From NCBI GenBank assembly GCA_017446045.1, contig JAFSRP010000061.1, forward strand, positions 1 to 64,000: a stretch of DNA of 64,000 nucleotides. Reading direction: 5' to 3'. Shown here piece by piece: positions 32,701 to 41,501 of the stretch (position 1 is the stretch's first letter; each line of letters opens with the position of its first letter). The notes below the pieces were generated by a model. The model worked only from the letters and a program-made list of their open reading frames with translations, did no database searches and was not told where the DNA came from. The DNA comes from Lachnospiraceae bacterium (GTDB lineage: Bacteria; Bacillota; Clostridia; Lachnospirales; Lachnospiraceae). The position numbers and the translations under genes were made by a program.

Positions 32701-33736
32701 CAATTTCCTTCATGAAGAACCGTATGCGGGCACGCTCCAGCAAATGGGCGTGGAGATCCTGTACGGGCCGGACTACCAGAACAACATTTTCGAATGGTTC
32801 CGGAAAAACAGTGCCAATATTGATTTCTGCTATCTGAACCGGCCGCACATTGCGGTAAAATATATCGATTTCCTCAAGGAAAACACGGATATCCGCTGCA
32901 TCTTCTACGGACATGACCTTCATTATCTGCGGCTCCTCAGAGAGTACGAGCTCAGCGGCGAGATCCGTAAAAAGAGGGAGTCGGATTACTGGAAGAGCGT
33001 CGAGTTCTCAGTCATGCAAAAGGCGGACATGATCTACTATCCTTCTCAGACCGAGATCGATGCGATCCATCATTTCCACCCGGAGTTCCCTGCCCGGGCC
33101 ATTACAGCTTACGTCTGGGACAGTTTTCCGGACAGGCAGCTTTCGGCGGAAGGATTTGAAAAACGGCATGATCTCCTGTTTGTGGGAGGCTTCAAACATC
33201 CGCCCAATGCCGACGGTGTGAAATGGTTCGCGGAGCGGATCTGGCCGAAGGTACATGCCGCCATACCGGACTGCCGTTTCCTTGTTGCAGGCTCGGGTGC
33301 CGGAGAGGATATCCTTTCCCTGGCATCAGAGGGCAGCGGGATCGAGGTATTGGGTTTCGTATCGGACGAACGCCTGCGGCAGCTTTATGAAGATTCCCGT
33401 CTGGTGGTGGTACCGCTGCGATACGGCGCCGGCGTCAAGGGGAAGGTCGTGGAGGCGGTCTATAACGGCTGTGTGATCGTAACGACTTCGGTCGGTGCCG
33501 AAGGCATTCCGGAAGCGGAAACGGTGATGAGCGTCACGGACCGGGATCCCGGACGGCTTTACGAACGGGAGCAGGAGGTGGCGGAATGCTTTGCGGATGA
33601 GGTCATCGCATTGTATACTTCGCCGGAGCGCTGCGCGGCGCTGAGCGCAGCCTGCTCGGACTATATCCGGACACATTACAGTGTGGATGCGGCTTGGAAC
33701 GTGATCGCTGCGGACTGGCAGACAAAGAAGGACTGA
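29756..33736 (+). CDS. Giant methyltransferase-like/kinase-like/coiled-coil/GT2/GT4 protein
   Basis: A 1326-residue cytoplasmic protein with five parts. A class I methyltransferase-like domain (about 1-235) has VLQLGACCGALVP and DILDP but is otherwise divergent. A kinase-like region (about 300-505) has LFENIMV and LLDYEWV in the places of catalytic-loop Asn and the DFG-type Asp. A coiled coil covers about 524-595. A GT2 domain (about 670-960) has SVIIPAYNQ, NNDTKVHPGW and YCEDSDLAFE. A GT4-like domain (about 985-1320) has DLLFVGGFKHPPN and GAGVKGKVVEAVYNG. The first three parts follow the order of WbdD, which caps polymannose O antigen by phosphorylation and methylation. It is coupled to the Wzt-like ATPase by ATGA overlap. 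Methyltransferase activity is doubtful. Confidence 0.85.
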   Translation: MNDFTYDLIEKYESLPDREAADTKILSGTDDSRVYYALSPDRINAAEAFPWKDDMRVLQLGACCGALVPLCDRVARWDILDPAEEELALVRARYPEYAGAASPKLGLRTEADSAAYDAAVLMLSADNSYVRRYGSEGEDAAALAKRAVSFLRPGGALILIADNAGALKLAAGELPDPDTLYMDEATAVSLRKELPFRSSQLLFPLPDAAFAVNIYSEDRLPAAGDFKGVSESFLTERCTLCNEEALYGALSQAGVFPRFAPSYLLVFSGKREDGEISADLDAKASSAPEKDRMPLYIRYNRRRAASLQLKTEIFVSAAGEKSVRKTALTRAANGHVEGFRERYTLLERTMDKRIRILPPSCGYTPDGRAYAEFPFVRGKDLGRVLAGRITEGKAPAEEIREILDLLLGDSGQPCHDLDALFENIMVQETKDGLQYVLLDYEWVSPEPYERRFVLWRILSYWYDAYRQQLYAYADRQAFLSEFGIQPEETDAMEAKEAAFQAEVRGSEADLADRFRKPHKTPADVRAQEARLEEFTQWNLRLQDEIEEHKAALRKEREVERLSQNHIRNIEKINAAREAEIAQLSAEADYLRKHQGIVSRIVHRCVGALDRWAPAESRKRKLIRLTKNTVLHPFRQCRLYLTKEGRDYIAGDFNVGGEFAEGGILTLPEASDPLVSVIIPAYNQVAYTYACVRSILQNTDFGETPYEVILADDVSTDATAEISRYIHGMVISRNSSNMGFLKNCNQAAAKARGRYLFFLNNDTKVHPGWLKSLTDLMASDPSIGMTGSKLVYPDGRLQEAGGIIWSDASGWNYGRLDDPDKPEYNYVKDVDYISGAAIMLSRELWEEIGGFDERYAPAYCEDSDLAFEVRRHGRRVVYQPASVVTHFEGISNGTDVTGTGLKRYQVVNQQTFREKWAEELKKQSVNTGDPDPFCARDRSQNKPCVVIVDHYVPTWDRDAGSRTTYQYIRMFLRKGFNVKFVGDNFLHEEPYAGTLQQMGVEILYGPDYQNNIFEWFRKNSANIDFCYLNRPHIAVKYIDFLKENTDIRCIFYGHDLHYLRLLREYELSGEIRKKRESDYWKSVEFSVMQKADMIYYPSQTEIDAIHHFHPEFPARAITAYVWDSFPDRQLSAEGFEKRHDLLFVGGFKHPPNADGVKWFAERIWPKVHAAIPDCRFLVAGSGAGEDILSLASEGSGIEVLGFVSDERLRQLYEDSRLVVVPLRYGAGVKGKVVEAVYNGCVIVTTSVGAEGIPEAETVMSVTDRDPGRLYEREQEVAECFADEVIALYTSPERCAALSAACSDYIRTHYSVDAAWNVIAADWQTKKD

Positions 33737-33746
33737 GGGACGGCTT

Positions 33747-34511
33747 TTGGATGCGAAGGAGCTGGTCAGGGCCAGGCTTGCGGAGCTGGACCGGCTGGCA
33801 TATGAACGGAATATCCTCAAATGCAGCGGCTTTTTAAGTTACTCTGAACAGCAGGCATTTCACCTGCTGGAGGCCGGCGGCTGTTTTATGACACAGACAC
33901 ATTTCCTGGACGGGGGATTCCCGGACGCGGAGCGCGCAGCGGCTTTTTTCCTGCCGGATTATATGGGGCGGGAAGAGGCTGTGGCAGCGGAGATCGCGGT
34001 GATCAGGGCATGTGCCGTCAGTGACAGATATGCCGGGGAGCTCACGCACAGGGATTACCTGGGCGCCCTGATGAATCTCGGTATCGAACGGGACTGCATC
34101 GGGGATATCCTCCTGGATGGGAGCAGCTGCACCATTTTCTGTACGCGGGAGCTCGCCGGATATATTGCGGAGAACCTTCTGAGGGTAAAGCATACTTCCG
34201 TACGGTGTGAGATCACTGAGGCTGCGGCACTTGACCTTAAGCCGCGTCTGGAAGAATGCCGTGTGAATGTGGCGTCGGAACGCGTTGATGCCGTGATCGC
34301 GGCGCTTTATAAGATGTCCCGCCAGAAGGCTGCCGGTCTTGTGGACGCAGAGCAGGTCTTTCTGAACGGCCTGACAGTCAGTGCTGCCGGGCGGCAGATG
34401 AAGGAAGGCGACCGGGTCTCGGTCCGCGGCTTCGGAAAGTTTATTTATGACGGCATTGACGGCAGCAGCAGGAAAGGCAGGCTGTTCGTCACAGTGCGGA
34501 AGTATACATAA
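33747..34511 (+). CDS. ylmH: YlmH-type S4 RNA-binding protein
   Basis: A 254-residue protein of the YlmH family. The N-terminal domain contains the family hallmark HRDYLGALMNLGIERDCIGDILL (about residues 98-120) and a C-terminal S4 RNA-binding domain starts at about residue 175 (SERVDAVIAALYKMSRQKAAGLV). In Bacillus it acts in ribosome quality control and is usually found in the sepF-ylmH-divIVA division cluster. Here it lies inside a polysaccharide operon. The likely start is a TTG at 33747, 7-8 bases after GAGGGA and 10 bases after the giant protein's stop; no in-frame ATG is available nearby. Confidence 0.88.
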   Translation: MDAKELVRARLAELDRLAYERNILKCSGFLSYSEQQAFHLLEAGGCFMTQTHFLDGGFPDAERAAAFFLPDYMGREEAVAAEIAVIRACAVSDRYAGELTHRDYLGALMNLGIERDCIGDILLDGSSCTIFCTRELAGYIAENLLRVKHTSVRCEITEAAALDLKPRLEECRVNVASERVDAVIAALYKMSRQKAAGLVDAEQVFLNGLTVSAAGRQMKEGDRVSVRGFGKFIYDGIDGSSRKGRLFVTVRKYT

Positions 34512-34552
34512 GGACGTCAAACCCCGGAATTATCAAAGAACAGGTGAAGATC

Positions 34553-35200
34553 ATGAATGAAAAGGTAAGGGCGATACTGGAGGAGCTGGTCACACGTTAT
34601 CCGTCTCTCGCCGGTCAGAAAGCAGAGATCGCGAAGGCCTATGAGATCCTGAAAAATTGCTACGACCGTGGCGGAAAGCTTCTGATCGCCGGCAACGGAG
34701 GGTCCTGTGCCGACAGCGAACATATCGTCGGGGAGCTGATGAAGGGATTCTGTAAAAAGCGTCCTCTGCCGGCCGACCTGCTTGCGCGTATTGCCGCAGC
34801 AGACCCCGACCCCGATGAAAGGCTTGCTTCAAAGCTGCAGCAGGGACTTCCGGCGATCGCGCTCACGGGACATAACGCGCTGAGTACGGCGTTCGTAAAC
34901 GATGTGGATGCGGAATATGCCTTTGCGCAGCAGATCGTAGGGTACGGAAGGCAGGGAGATGTATTTTTGGGGATCACCACCTCCGGAAACAGCAGGAACG
35001 TGCTGCGCGCCGCGGCAGTGGCAAAAGCCATGGAGCTGCAGGTGATCGCCCTGACCGGCCGGGACGGGGGACGCATCCGCGGACTGGCGGACTGTGCCGT
35101 TATCGTTCCGGAACAGGAGACCTTCAAGATCCAGGAGCTGCACCTTCCGGTCTATCACGCGCTTTGCCTGATGCTCGAGGAGACCTATTTCAGTAATTAA
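34553..35200 (+). CDS. gmhA: SIS-domain phosphosugar isomerase, GmhA-like
   Basis: A 215-residue SIS-domain protein close to sedoheptulose-7-phosphate isomerase (GmhA). AGNGGSCADSEHIVGELMKGF is the substrate loop, and HNALSTAFVNDV and GITTSGNSRNVLRAA complete the fold. The family converts sedoheptulose 7-phosphate to D-glycero-D-manno-heptose 7-phosphate, the first step to nucleotide heptose. No heptose kinase, phosphatase or nucleotidyltransferase is in the window, so the pathway would be completed elsewhere or the substrate differs. ATG 34553 has AGGTGA 6 bases upstream; a GTG at 34544 is less likely. Confidence 0.85.
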   Translation: MNEKVRAILEELVTRYPSLAGQKAEIAKAYEILKNCYDRGGKLLIAGNGGSCADSEHIVGELMKGFCKKRPLPADLLARIAAADPDPDERLASKLQQGLPAIALTGHNALSTAFVNDVDAEYAFAQQIVGYGRQGDVFLGITTSGNSRNVLRAAAVAKAMELQVIALTGRDGGRIRGLADCAVIVPEQETFKIQELHLPVYHALCLMLEETYFSN

Positions 35201-35201
35201 G

Positions 35202-36020
35202 ATGAAACACTGCTATGCGATAAGTGCATATGGCGCGTCTCCCTATCTGGAGACCTGTATTGAGTCCCTGACGCAGCAGTCGGTCCGCTCCGCGGTGATC
35301 CTCTGTACCTCCACGCCCAATGACCTGATCCGGGAAATGGCGGCGCGGTACGCGATCCCGCTCTATATCCGGGACGGGGCCAGTTCCCTTCATGCGGACT
35401 GGAATTTCGCCGTAGAGACCGCGGTGCGGGAAACGGGCGCGGAGCTGGTGACAGTCGCCCATCAGGATGATGTTTATCACCGTGATTACGGGAAAGCCCT
35501 GCGCGCTGCCTGGCATATGTATCCGGATCTTTCCGTGTTCTGCACCAGGTACCGGACGATCGATGCCGGGGGAGAGCCGGTCACCGGCCGTGCGGAACGT
35601 GTGAAGCGGCTCCTGCGGCTGCCGCTGCGCATGCGTGAACTGGCAGACAGGACCTTTGTCAAGCGTTCCGTGCTGCAGTTCGGAAACGCCATCGGCTGTC
35701 CGACCTGTACCTATGCTGTCGAAAAGACCGGTCTGCCGCTTTTCCAAAATGACTATCATTTCGTGATCGACTGGGATACGCTGCTGCGTATCAGCCGCCT
35801 GCCGGGCCGCTTTGTATGTCTGGAAAGGGAGCTCCTCGATTACCGGGTCCATGACGGGGCAGAGACCCTGAAGAACATCGAGAACCACGTGAGGGAAAAG
35901 GAGGAGCAGCTTATGTTTGAAAAAATGTGGCCGCAGCCTTTCCCCCGGATCCTCATGCATTTTTACAGACGCGCCTGCGGAGCTTATACATCCGAGAAGA
36001 AAACAGACGGACCGGCGTAA
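35202..36020 (+). CDS. Glycosyltransferase family 2
   Basis: A 272-residue GT-A fold glycosyltransferase. It begins KHCYAISAYGASPYLETCIESL, a GT2-type start, and has AHQDDVYH as the metal-binding DxD-like motif at about residue 87. Donor and acceptor cannot be read. There is no membrane segment, so it would act at the inner face of the membrane on a lipid-linked glycan. It starts 1 base after the isomerase stop. Confidence 0.87.
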   Translation: MKHCYAISAYGASPYLETCIESLTQQSVRSAVILCTSTPNDLIREMAARYAIPLYIRDGASSLHADWNFAVETAVRETGAELVTVAHQDDVYHRDYGKALRAAWHMYPDLSVFCTRYRTIDAGGEPVTGRAERVKRLLRLPLRMRELADRTFVKRSVLQFGNAIGCPTCTYAVEKTGLPLFQNDYHFVIDWDTLLRISRLPGRFVCLERELLDYRVHDGAETLKNIENHVREKEEQLMFEKMWPQPFPRILMHFYRRACGAYTSEKKTDGPA

Positions 36021-36049
36021 ATGCTGCTTGTCCGTAAAAGGGAAGACCC

Positions 36050-38254
36050 ATGCGGGAACTGATCGGTATACTGACAAGAGAAGAGAATGTCCGGATGCAG
36101 TACGAGATCCTCGTGATGCTGCTGGTCTTTTCCGTTCCCGCCCTGCGGCTCAAAGACCGGAAGAAACTGGCGGCCGTATGGTCTGCGTCTGCGGCTGTTT
36201 TCTGCTATCTCCACCGCATACTGCTTCCGGTGCTGCTCTCCGGACTCTATGTTTACTGCATTGCCGGTGTGATATGCGTCCTTCTTGATGCGGATATCCG
36301 GGCTTTTGTACGTCCTGGAAAGGCGCTTCTTAAAAGGCTCCGGCCTTATGCCGGACGACAGAGGCTTCCGTATACCGTGGTCATGGTGGTGATCCTCATG
36401 ATCCAGCTGTGCCGGATCAACATTGCGGTCGATTATGATTCCCTGCGCTACGGTCTCCGGTCAGACGTTCTGCTGACCGGCGGGCACGGACTGCGCGGTT
36501 TTTTTGAAAATACGGGACTGGTCAACCTGGTCTATACCTATCCGAAGGGTTTCGAGGTGCTGACCCGGCCCTTATATTTCGGGCATACCTGGGGTTATGT
36601 GCTCTGTGTGAATATATGGATCCTGCTGCTGATCCTGCTCCTTGGCGGCGCCATCGCGCGGGAACTGACCGGCTCTGCCGATGCGGAAGTCCTGGCGGCG
36701 AGCGGCCTGTCCCTGGTGCCCGGCATCACGAATATGGCAGTGACCGCCAAAAGCGACCTGATCACCCTGCTCTGCCAGCTGGCTTTTCTGTACTGCACGG
36801 TCTGTTATGTAAACCTTTCGCCTCCGCTGTGCCGGGATGCACAAGGTGGTGCAGCGTGCCTTTCAGAAGGGAGCGCAGAGGAAGAGAGGCGAAGACTTAC
36901 CGGCTGCGGCCTGGCAGCGCTGGTTCTGAGCTATGCCTTCAAGCCTACGGCCCTGGTGTTTTCTTCCCTGATCGGTGTGGCCGCACTGGTCTGCATCCTC
37001 CTATACGGGAAAAAGAGGAACATACATCTCGGTATCGGTGCCCGCGGGCTCCGGGTCCTGCTTCCGGCAGTTTTGTTTGCCGGGATTATGACAGCAAGGA
37101 CCTGGATCATAAGCGGGATGCCGTTTACCAGTGTTTTTTCCGGCCTGTTCCAAAGGCTTGGCATGTCACTGAACTATCCCTTCCGCATCCAGGCGGTGAA
37201 CAGCATGGAGCCGCGGACACTGACGCAGAGCATTCGCTTTGTCCTGACCCGGCTGGGAGGTCTCCTGCTGTGTCCGGTGGGCGAAGATATGCTGCATGTG
37301 CAGATGGCATGGGGCGGCCTGGTCTTTACACTGATGCTCGTCACTGTCTGTGCGGGGATCCGGCGCGCGCCCGGGTATATGAAAGAACTGAACCGGCTGC
37401 GGGAGGTCGGTCTTGCACAGCACTACGTCCTGCCCGAAGGCCGGGACGGGCGGTTTTCCGTCGAAGGACTGAAGCTGATCACATCTGCTGCCGCGGTGAC
37501 CGGGATCATGTCCCTTTTATCCGTCGGCCTGCTGTACCAGCTGGACGGCAATTACTACATGCTCCTGTATGCGCTGGCAGTGATCCTGGGCAGTACGGTC
37601 CTCTATACCTGCGCTGCATATGAGACGTCCCCGCTCGGGAAAAACCTCCCTGTGATCTTCAGTGCCCGCAGCAACCGGGCAGTGATCCTGCTGGCAGCAG
37701 TGATGATCTGGTTCACGGCCTGCAGCGGCTGGGCCGGACCGGTGGGTTTTACGCCGGTGGACCCTGTCAACCGGGGTTATTATAATCATGAAGCGGAGTA
37801 CGGCATTACAGATCCGCTGCATTGGGATAAACATACACGTGTGATCGCCTTTGCCGAAGAGCCTGACTGTTATCTTCTGAAGGGAAGAGTCGAGAGCTGG
37901 GTAGATATCGACGGCAGCGGCGGCAACGTATACCTGACCGATACCAAGCTCAACATCTTCAAGGAATACTGCACCTTTGCAAAGACAGACTATATCTATG
38001 CCGACCTGCGATTCCTCCATGATCCGGAGGATCCGCGCCGGCAGAGAGCGGATACGCTCTTTGTCTATATGCTGGAGGACGGAGATTTCGAAAGCGTCGT
38101 CCTGGCAGAAAACAGCTCTTCAAAGATCTTCGCGAAGATCGACAAGGAACGGATGGCGGAGCCGTGGGAGGTACCGCTGTCCGAAGAAAAACTGGAGAGG
38201 ACAGCAGAGCAGTGCGCCTGGTATGAGAGCATCGGGGGCTACGATACACAGTGA
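36050..38254 (+). CDS. Large polytopic membrane protein, probable GT-C-type glycosyltransferase
   Basis: A 734-residue protein with at least ten hydrophobic segments and a C-terminal soluble part (about 590-734). An extracellular-type loop after the third helix has VDYDSLRYGLRSDVLLTGGHG, where acidic residues could serve as the GT-C catalytic motif. I do not recognise the family. Its place among glycosyltransferases suggests use of a polyprenyl-linked sugar outside the membrane, but polymerase or flippase roles cannot be excluded. It is not an ABC-2 permease by size or topology. Confidence 0.65.
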   Translation: MRELIGILTREENVRMQYEILVMLLVFSVPALRLKDRKKLAAVWSASAAVFCYLHRILLPVLLSGLYVYCIAGVICVLLDADIRAFVRPGKALLKRLRPYAGRQRLPYTVVMVVILMIQLCRINIAVDYDSLRYGLRSDVLLTGGHGLRGFFENTGLVNLVYTYPKGFEVLTRPLYFGHTWGYVLCVNIWILLLILLLGGAIARELTGSADAEVLAASGLSLVPGITNMAVTAKSDLITLLCQLAFLYCTVCYVNLSPPLCRDAQGGAACLSEGSAEEERRRLTGCGLAALVLSYAFKPTALVFSSLIGVAALVCILLYGKKRNIHLGIGARGLRVLLPAVLFAGIMTARTWIISGMPFTSVFSGLFQRLGMSLNYPFRIQAVNSMEPRTLTQSIRFVLTRLGGLLLCPVGEDMLHVQMAWGGLVFTLMLVTVCAGIRRAPGYMKELNRLREVGLAQHYVLPEGRDGRFSVEGLKLITSAAAVTGIMSLLSVGLLYQLDGNYYMLLYALAVILGSTVLYTCAAYETSPLGKNLPVIFSARSNRAVILLAAVMIWFTACSGWAGPVGFTPVDPVNRGYYNHEAEYGITDPLHWDKHTRVIAFAEEPDCYLLKGRVESWVDIDGSGGNVYLTDTKLNIFKEYCTFAKTDYIYADLRFLHDPEDPRRQRADTLFVYMLEDGDFESVVLAENSSSKIFAKIDKERMAEPWEVPLSEEKLERTAEQCAWYESIGGYDTQ

Positions 38255-38337
38255 GTGCAGATCCTTTATGGTGTAGACCGCGATCGTCCGCGTCCTGTTC
38301 CGGAACGGACGACATAGAACAAAACTGACCGCCAGAC

Positions 38338-39990
38338 ATGTCAAAAGATCCTGAGAGCCGAAAACTGAATATCGCAGCGGATCTCCTCCTGATGCTCCTG
38401 ATTGCCGGCTTCGCCTTCTGGGTGAACCGGGACATCCGCATCAAGGGCCTGTACATGGACGACCTGTATATGTGGTCCTGCTACGGCGAGCAGAGCATCT
38501 GGGAGTTTGCCTTCCCGATCGGGACATCAACAAGGTTCCGGCCGGTCTACTGGCTGGCGACCTACCTGCAGATGATGATCGTCGGTACTCATATCACACG
38601 TTTTGTGACCTTCAATATCGTCTGTAATATCCTCGTGGCATGGCTGGTCTTTCTGCTGGCAAAACGCCTGTCCGGCTGCCGTTATGCGGGTGCAGCGTCT
38701 GCTGTCTGTTATCTGGCGTCGCGTTTTGCCTATTACCAGATCGGGCAGGCCCTCGGCCTGATGGAGACGATGGCACTGCTGATGGCAATCGTGATCCTCT
38801 ATCTGCTGTTTTTATACATCCGTGCCGGGCGGGACAAACCGGAGAACGGAGCGGATACAGACTTTACCGGGGGGTCTCTCAGCCGGCATGAGAGCCGCAG
38901 CCGTCACAGACGGGAAGACAGTTCCGGCAGGACCTGTTTCCTGCCGGCGGTGGTGCTCTACTTTCTGCTGGCGTTCACACATGAACGTTACATCAGCCTG
39001 TTCCCGCTGTTCTATTATGCGCTGACCATCCGGGCTTTAACGGAGCCGAAGGGAATGCGGATGCGCAGTATACGAGACAGGGCGCTCCTTTGGGCGGCGC
39101 CGGCGGTTGCCCTGGCGCTGATCGTGCTGATCAGGAGCTTTGCCATCGGCAAGGCGCTTCCGGCGGGAACCGGGGGCACCGAAGTCACGGAGACATTCCA
39201 TATCGGGGAGTGCCTGCGTTACTGTATCAGCCAGGTCTTCTATATATTCGGAGTCAACGACGGACCTGAACATCTGAACGGGCTTCCCTGGGACCAGACG
39301 CCGCCGGAGATCAAAAGGATGACGAAGTTCAGCGTACTGGCCATCGGCCTGATCTGCATCGCCTTTGCGCTGAAAGTAATCCGGGAACTTGTTACGGAAC
39401 ACAGGGAAGAGGCGGGGAAACATGTGGCGGAAAGCCTGCTGTTCGGCGGTTTCATTGCCCTTTGCATCGGCTGTTCCTCCGTGACGATCCGTGTGGAGAT
39501 GCGCTGGATCTATGTGTCTTATACGGCAGCGCTGCTGTTTGCCGCGTACATGATCGGAGAGCTTTCCGGAACCGGCGGGCTCACGGTACGAAGATCTCTC
39601 GTGACGGCTCTGTTCCTGGTCTATGCGGTACTGTCGGTCCGCTGCAACCTGTTTTACCGCGGGTATTATTCCCGCCTGTATTTCTGGCCCAACCAGCTCC
39701 GCATGAATTCCCTTGCCGAGCAGACAGTGGAAAAATACGGGACGGACGGGATCTTCGGGAAAGATATCTATATCCTGGAAAACACTTATGAAATGACGGA
39801 TTTCTACGCCCGTACCTTTTTCAAGACCTATGATCCGGAAAAGAAAGCGGAAGGGACCAGGGTGCTGTTTGCAGACAGCATCGCATCGATCCCGCCGGAG
39901 GATCTTAAGGAAGGACGGGTGCTGGTGCTGGAGGAAGTGCCGGAGGAAAATGCGTACCGGGACATCACGGATTCGGTGATACCGGAATGA
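38338..39990 (+). CDS. Polytopic membrane protein, probable GT-C-type glycosyltransferase
   Basis: A 550-residue integral membrane protein with about ten hydrophobic segments and a C-terminal globular tail (from about residue 440). After the first helix comes KGLYMDDLYMWSCYGEQS, an acidic DD pair typical of GT-C enzymes that use polyprenyl-phosphate sugars. A basic, low-complexity loop lies at about residues 165-200. It resembles GtrII-type glucosyltransferases in outline, not clearly in sequence. The 83-base gap before it carries a 10-bp hairpin (about 38291-38311) without a T-run, the largest spacing in the operon. Confidence 0.65.
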   Translation: MSKDPESRKLNIAADLLLMLLIAGFAFWVNRDIRIKGLYMDDLYMWSCYGEQSIWEFAFPIGTSTRFRPVYWLATYLQMMIVGTHITRFVTFNIVCNILVAWLVFLLAKRLSGCRYAGAASAVCYLASRFAYYQIGQALGLMETMALLMAIVILYLLFLYIRAGRDKPENGADTDFTGGSLSRHESRSRHRREDSSGRTCFLPAVVLYFLLAFTHERYISLFPLFYYALTIRALTEPKGMRMRSIRDRALLWAAPAVALALIVLIRSFAIGKALPAGTGGTEVTETFHIGECLRYCISQVFYIFGVNDGPEHLNGLPWDQTPPEIKRMTKFSVLAIGLICIAFALKVIRELVTEHREEAGKHVAESLLFGGFIALCIGCSSVTIRVEMRWIYVSYTAALLFAAYMIGELSGTGGLTVRRSLVTALFLVYAVLSVRCNLFYRGYYSRLYFWPNQLRMNSLAEQTVEKYGTDGIFGKDIYILENTYEMTDFYARTFFKTYDPEKKAEGTRVLFADSIASIPPEDLKEGRVLVLEEVPEENAYRDITDSVIPE

Positions 39991-40024
39991 GACCGGCAAC
40001 GTGCCGGAAACGGGAGTGTATGCC

Positions 40025-41476
40025 ATGAGGCAGCGAGAACGCATTCACAAAATCAAATACGCCCTGATCCCGCTCCTCGGGATCCTGTTCTGGCTGTGGT
40101 ATGTGAAGACCGCTGCTGCCGATGTCGTCTATTCCGACTATATCCGCCTGGTGCATGATTACCTGCCTGATGTGACGGACCCGTCGAAGTTTCTGGTACC
40201 GGATGTACTGACGCGGATCCCTGCGGCTTTCCTGGCCAGACTGATCAATGTACAGCGGTTCGGGTACTCGGTGACGTTTGACAGGATGCTCACCATTGCC
40301 GGAATGGGCCTCGTCGCCCTGGTCCTTGCCATTTACATGTATCGCCAGAATATCGGGATCCGCTGGCAGCTGGCGGTGGGCATCGTACTGTTTTCTTTGA
40401 ATAAATGGGAGATCCTGCTCAACGGGACAGCCTGGACGCATGTATTCAGCTTCGGATTATTTTATGTAAACTATATGCTCCTTGACCTGCTCTGGACGGG
40501 TGAATCGGATGCCAAGCAGGAACTGATGCTGTGCCTCATGCCGTTTGTCTGGTTGCTGTTTGCAGGGGAATACATCGCTTCCTATGCCGCAACGATGCTC
40601 CTGGTAAGCTTCCTGGGCTATCTTGCCGGCGGTGACGGCAGCTGGCAGAGCAGGAGCAAAAAGAGCATGTTCCGCGGTATCATGGTCATGACAGCAGCGG
40701 CGCTTGCCCTGTACCTGCTGAGCCGTCATTTTGCCGTATGGGAACATGCGGGAAGTACGGATATGAGTCTTGCGGAGGTCATGAGATCCAGCCCCTGGTT
40801 TTTGCCGCGCTTCTTTATCAAGAGTTTTGCCGGCACGGTGGTCGGACAGGAAACGGCTGCTTCTTTCGCCGGAGGCGCCCCGCTTCCGGATGCGGCGATC
40901 CTGCTGACGGGGCTGATCGTGCTGGCTGCTTATCTATTTGCATTGATCCTGTATTTCAGCGGTGATCTGATGGACCGGACGGTCTTTCCGCTCATCCTGC
41001 TGATCTCCGGGATGATCAACCATGTGCTGGTGACAGCCGGCCGGTGGATCTTTCTCAGCGAAAGTTATGCGATGAGCTCCCGCTACGGCGGGCAGTTTAT
41101 GATCGGGATCACGGGGATCCTGCTGGTGTTCGCGCTGTACGGAAGCAGCCGGAAACGGGGGGAAAGACGTGCGGCTCAGCGGCGCAGGACCCGTATCATG
41201 GCGGCAGCGGCGGCGGTTTCGGTTTTCATTGCTGCGGGAAACTGCTATACTACCTATCAGGAGATCCGGAAAGCGCCCTACCGCGAACAGAACTACGAAC
41301 GTATGGCGGCGGCTGTACTGCAGTATGAAACATACCCGGAGGAGGAACTTCTCGGGATCATGGAGTGGCACAAGGACCCGGCGGTACTGTACGATGCGCT
41401 GGGGATCCTGAAGGAGAACCGGCTGAATGTATTCCGCACGCCGGTGCTGCAGGCGGAACCGGAAGCACAGAATTAG
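40025..41476 (+). CDS. Polytopic membrane protein of the polysaccharide locus
   Basis: A 483-residue membrane protein with about ten hydrophobic segments. Like its neighbour it has an acidic pair-containing loop after the first helix (AADVVYSDYIRLVHDYLPDV). I do not recognise the family; it may be a third GT-C-type enzyme. ATG 40025 is chosen because GGGAG lies 8 bases upstream; the frame extends to 40001 without a site. The three consecutive large membrane proteins probably complete or decorate the glycan on the outer face of the membrane. Confidence 0.6.
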   Translation: MRQRERIHKIKYALIPLLGILFWLWYVKTAAADVVYSDYIRLVHDYLPDVTDPSKFLVPDVLTRIPAAFLARLINVQRFGYSVTFDRMLTIAGMGLVALVLAIYMYRQNIGIRWQLAVGIVLFSLNKWEILLNGTAWTHVFSFGLFYVNYMLLDLLWTGESDAKQELMLCLMPFVWLLFAGEYIASYAATMLLVSFLGYLAGGDGSWQSRSKKSMFRGIMVMTAAALALYLLSRHFAVWEHAGSTDMSLAEVMRSSPWFLPRFFIKSFAGTVVGQETAASFAGGAPLPDAAILLTGLIVLAAYLFALILYFSGDLMDRTVFPLILLISGMINHVLVTAGRWIFLSESYAMSSRYGGQFMIGITGILLVFALYGSSRKRGERRAAQRRRTRIMAAAAAVSVFIAAGNCYTTYQEIRKAPYREQNYERMAAAVLQYETYPEEELLGIMEWHKDPAVLYDALGILKENRLNVFRTPVLQAEPEAQN

Positions 41477-41501
41477 GAAACAGGCTACGGAGGAACAGAA
41501 A

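Noticed and set aside
38291-38311. Terminator splitting the polysaccharide operon
   Set aside because: A 10-bp hairpin is present but has no T-run, and no promoter follows before the next gene.
36050-41476. The three large membrane proteins as the missing Wzm permease or a Wzx/Wzy pair
   Set aside because: Sizes, extracellular acidic loops after the first helix and C-terminal soluble parts fit GT-C-type enzymes better; ABC-2 permeases are about 260 residues with six helices. Wzy cannot be ruled out formally for one of them.
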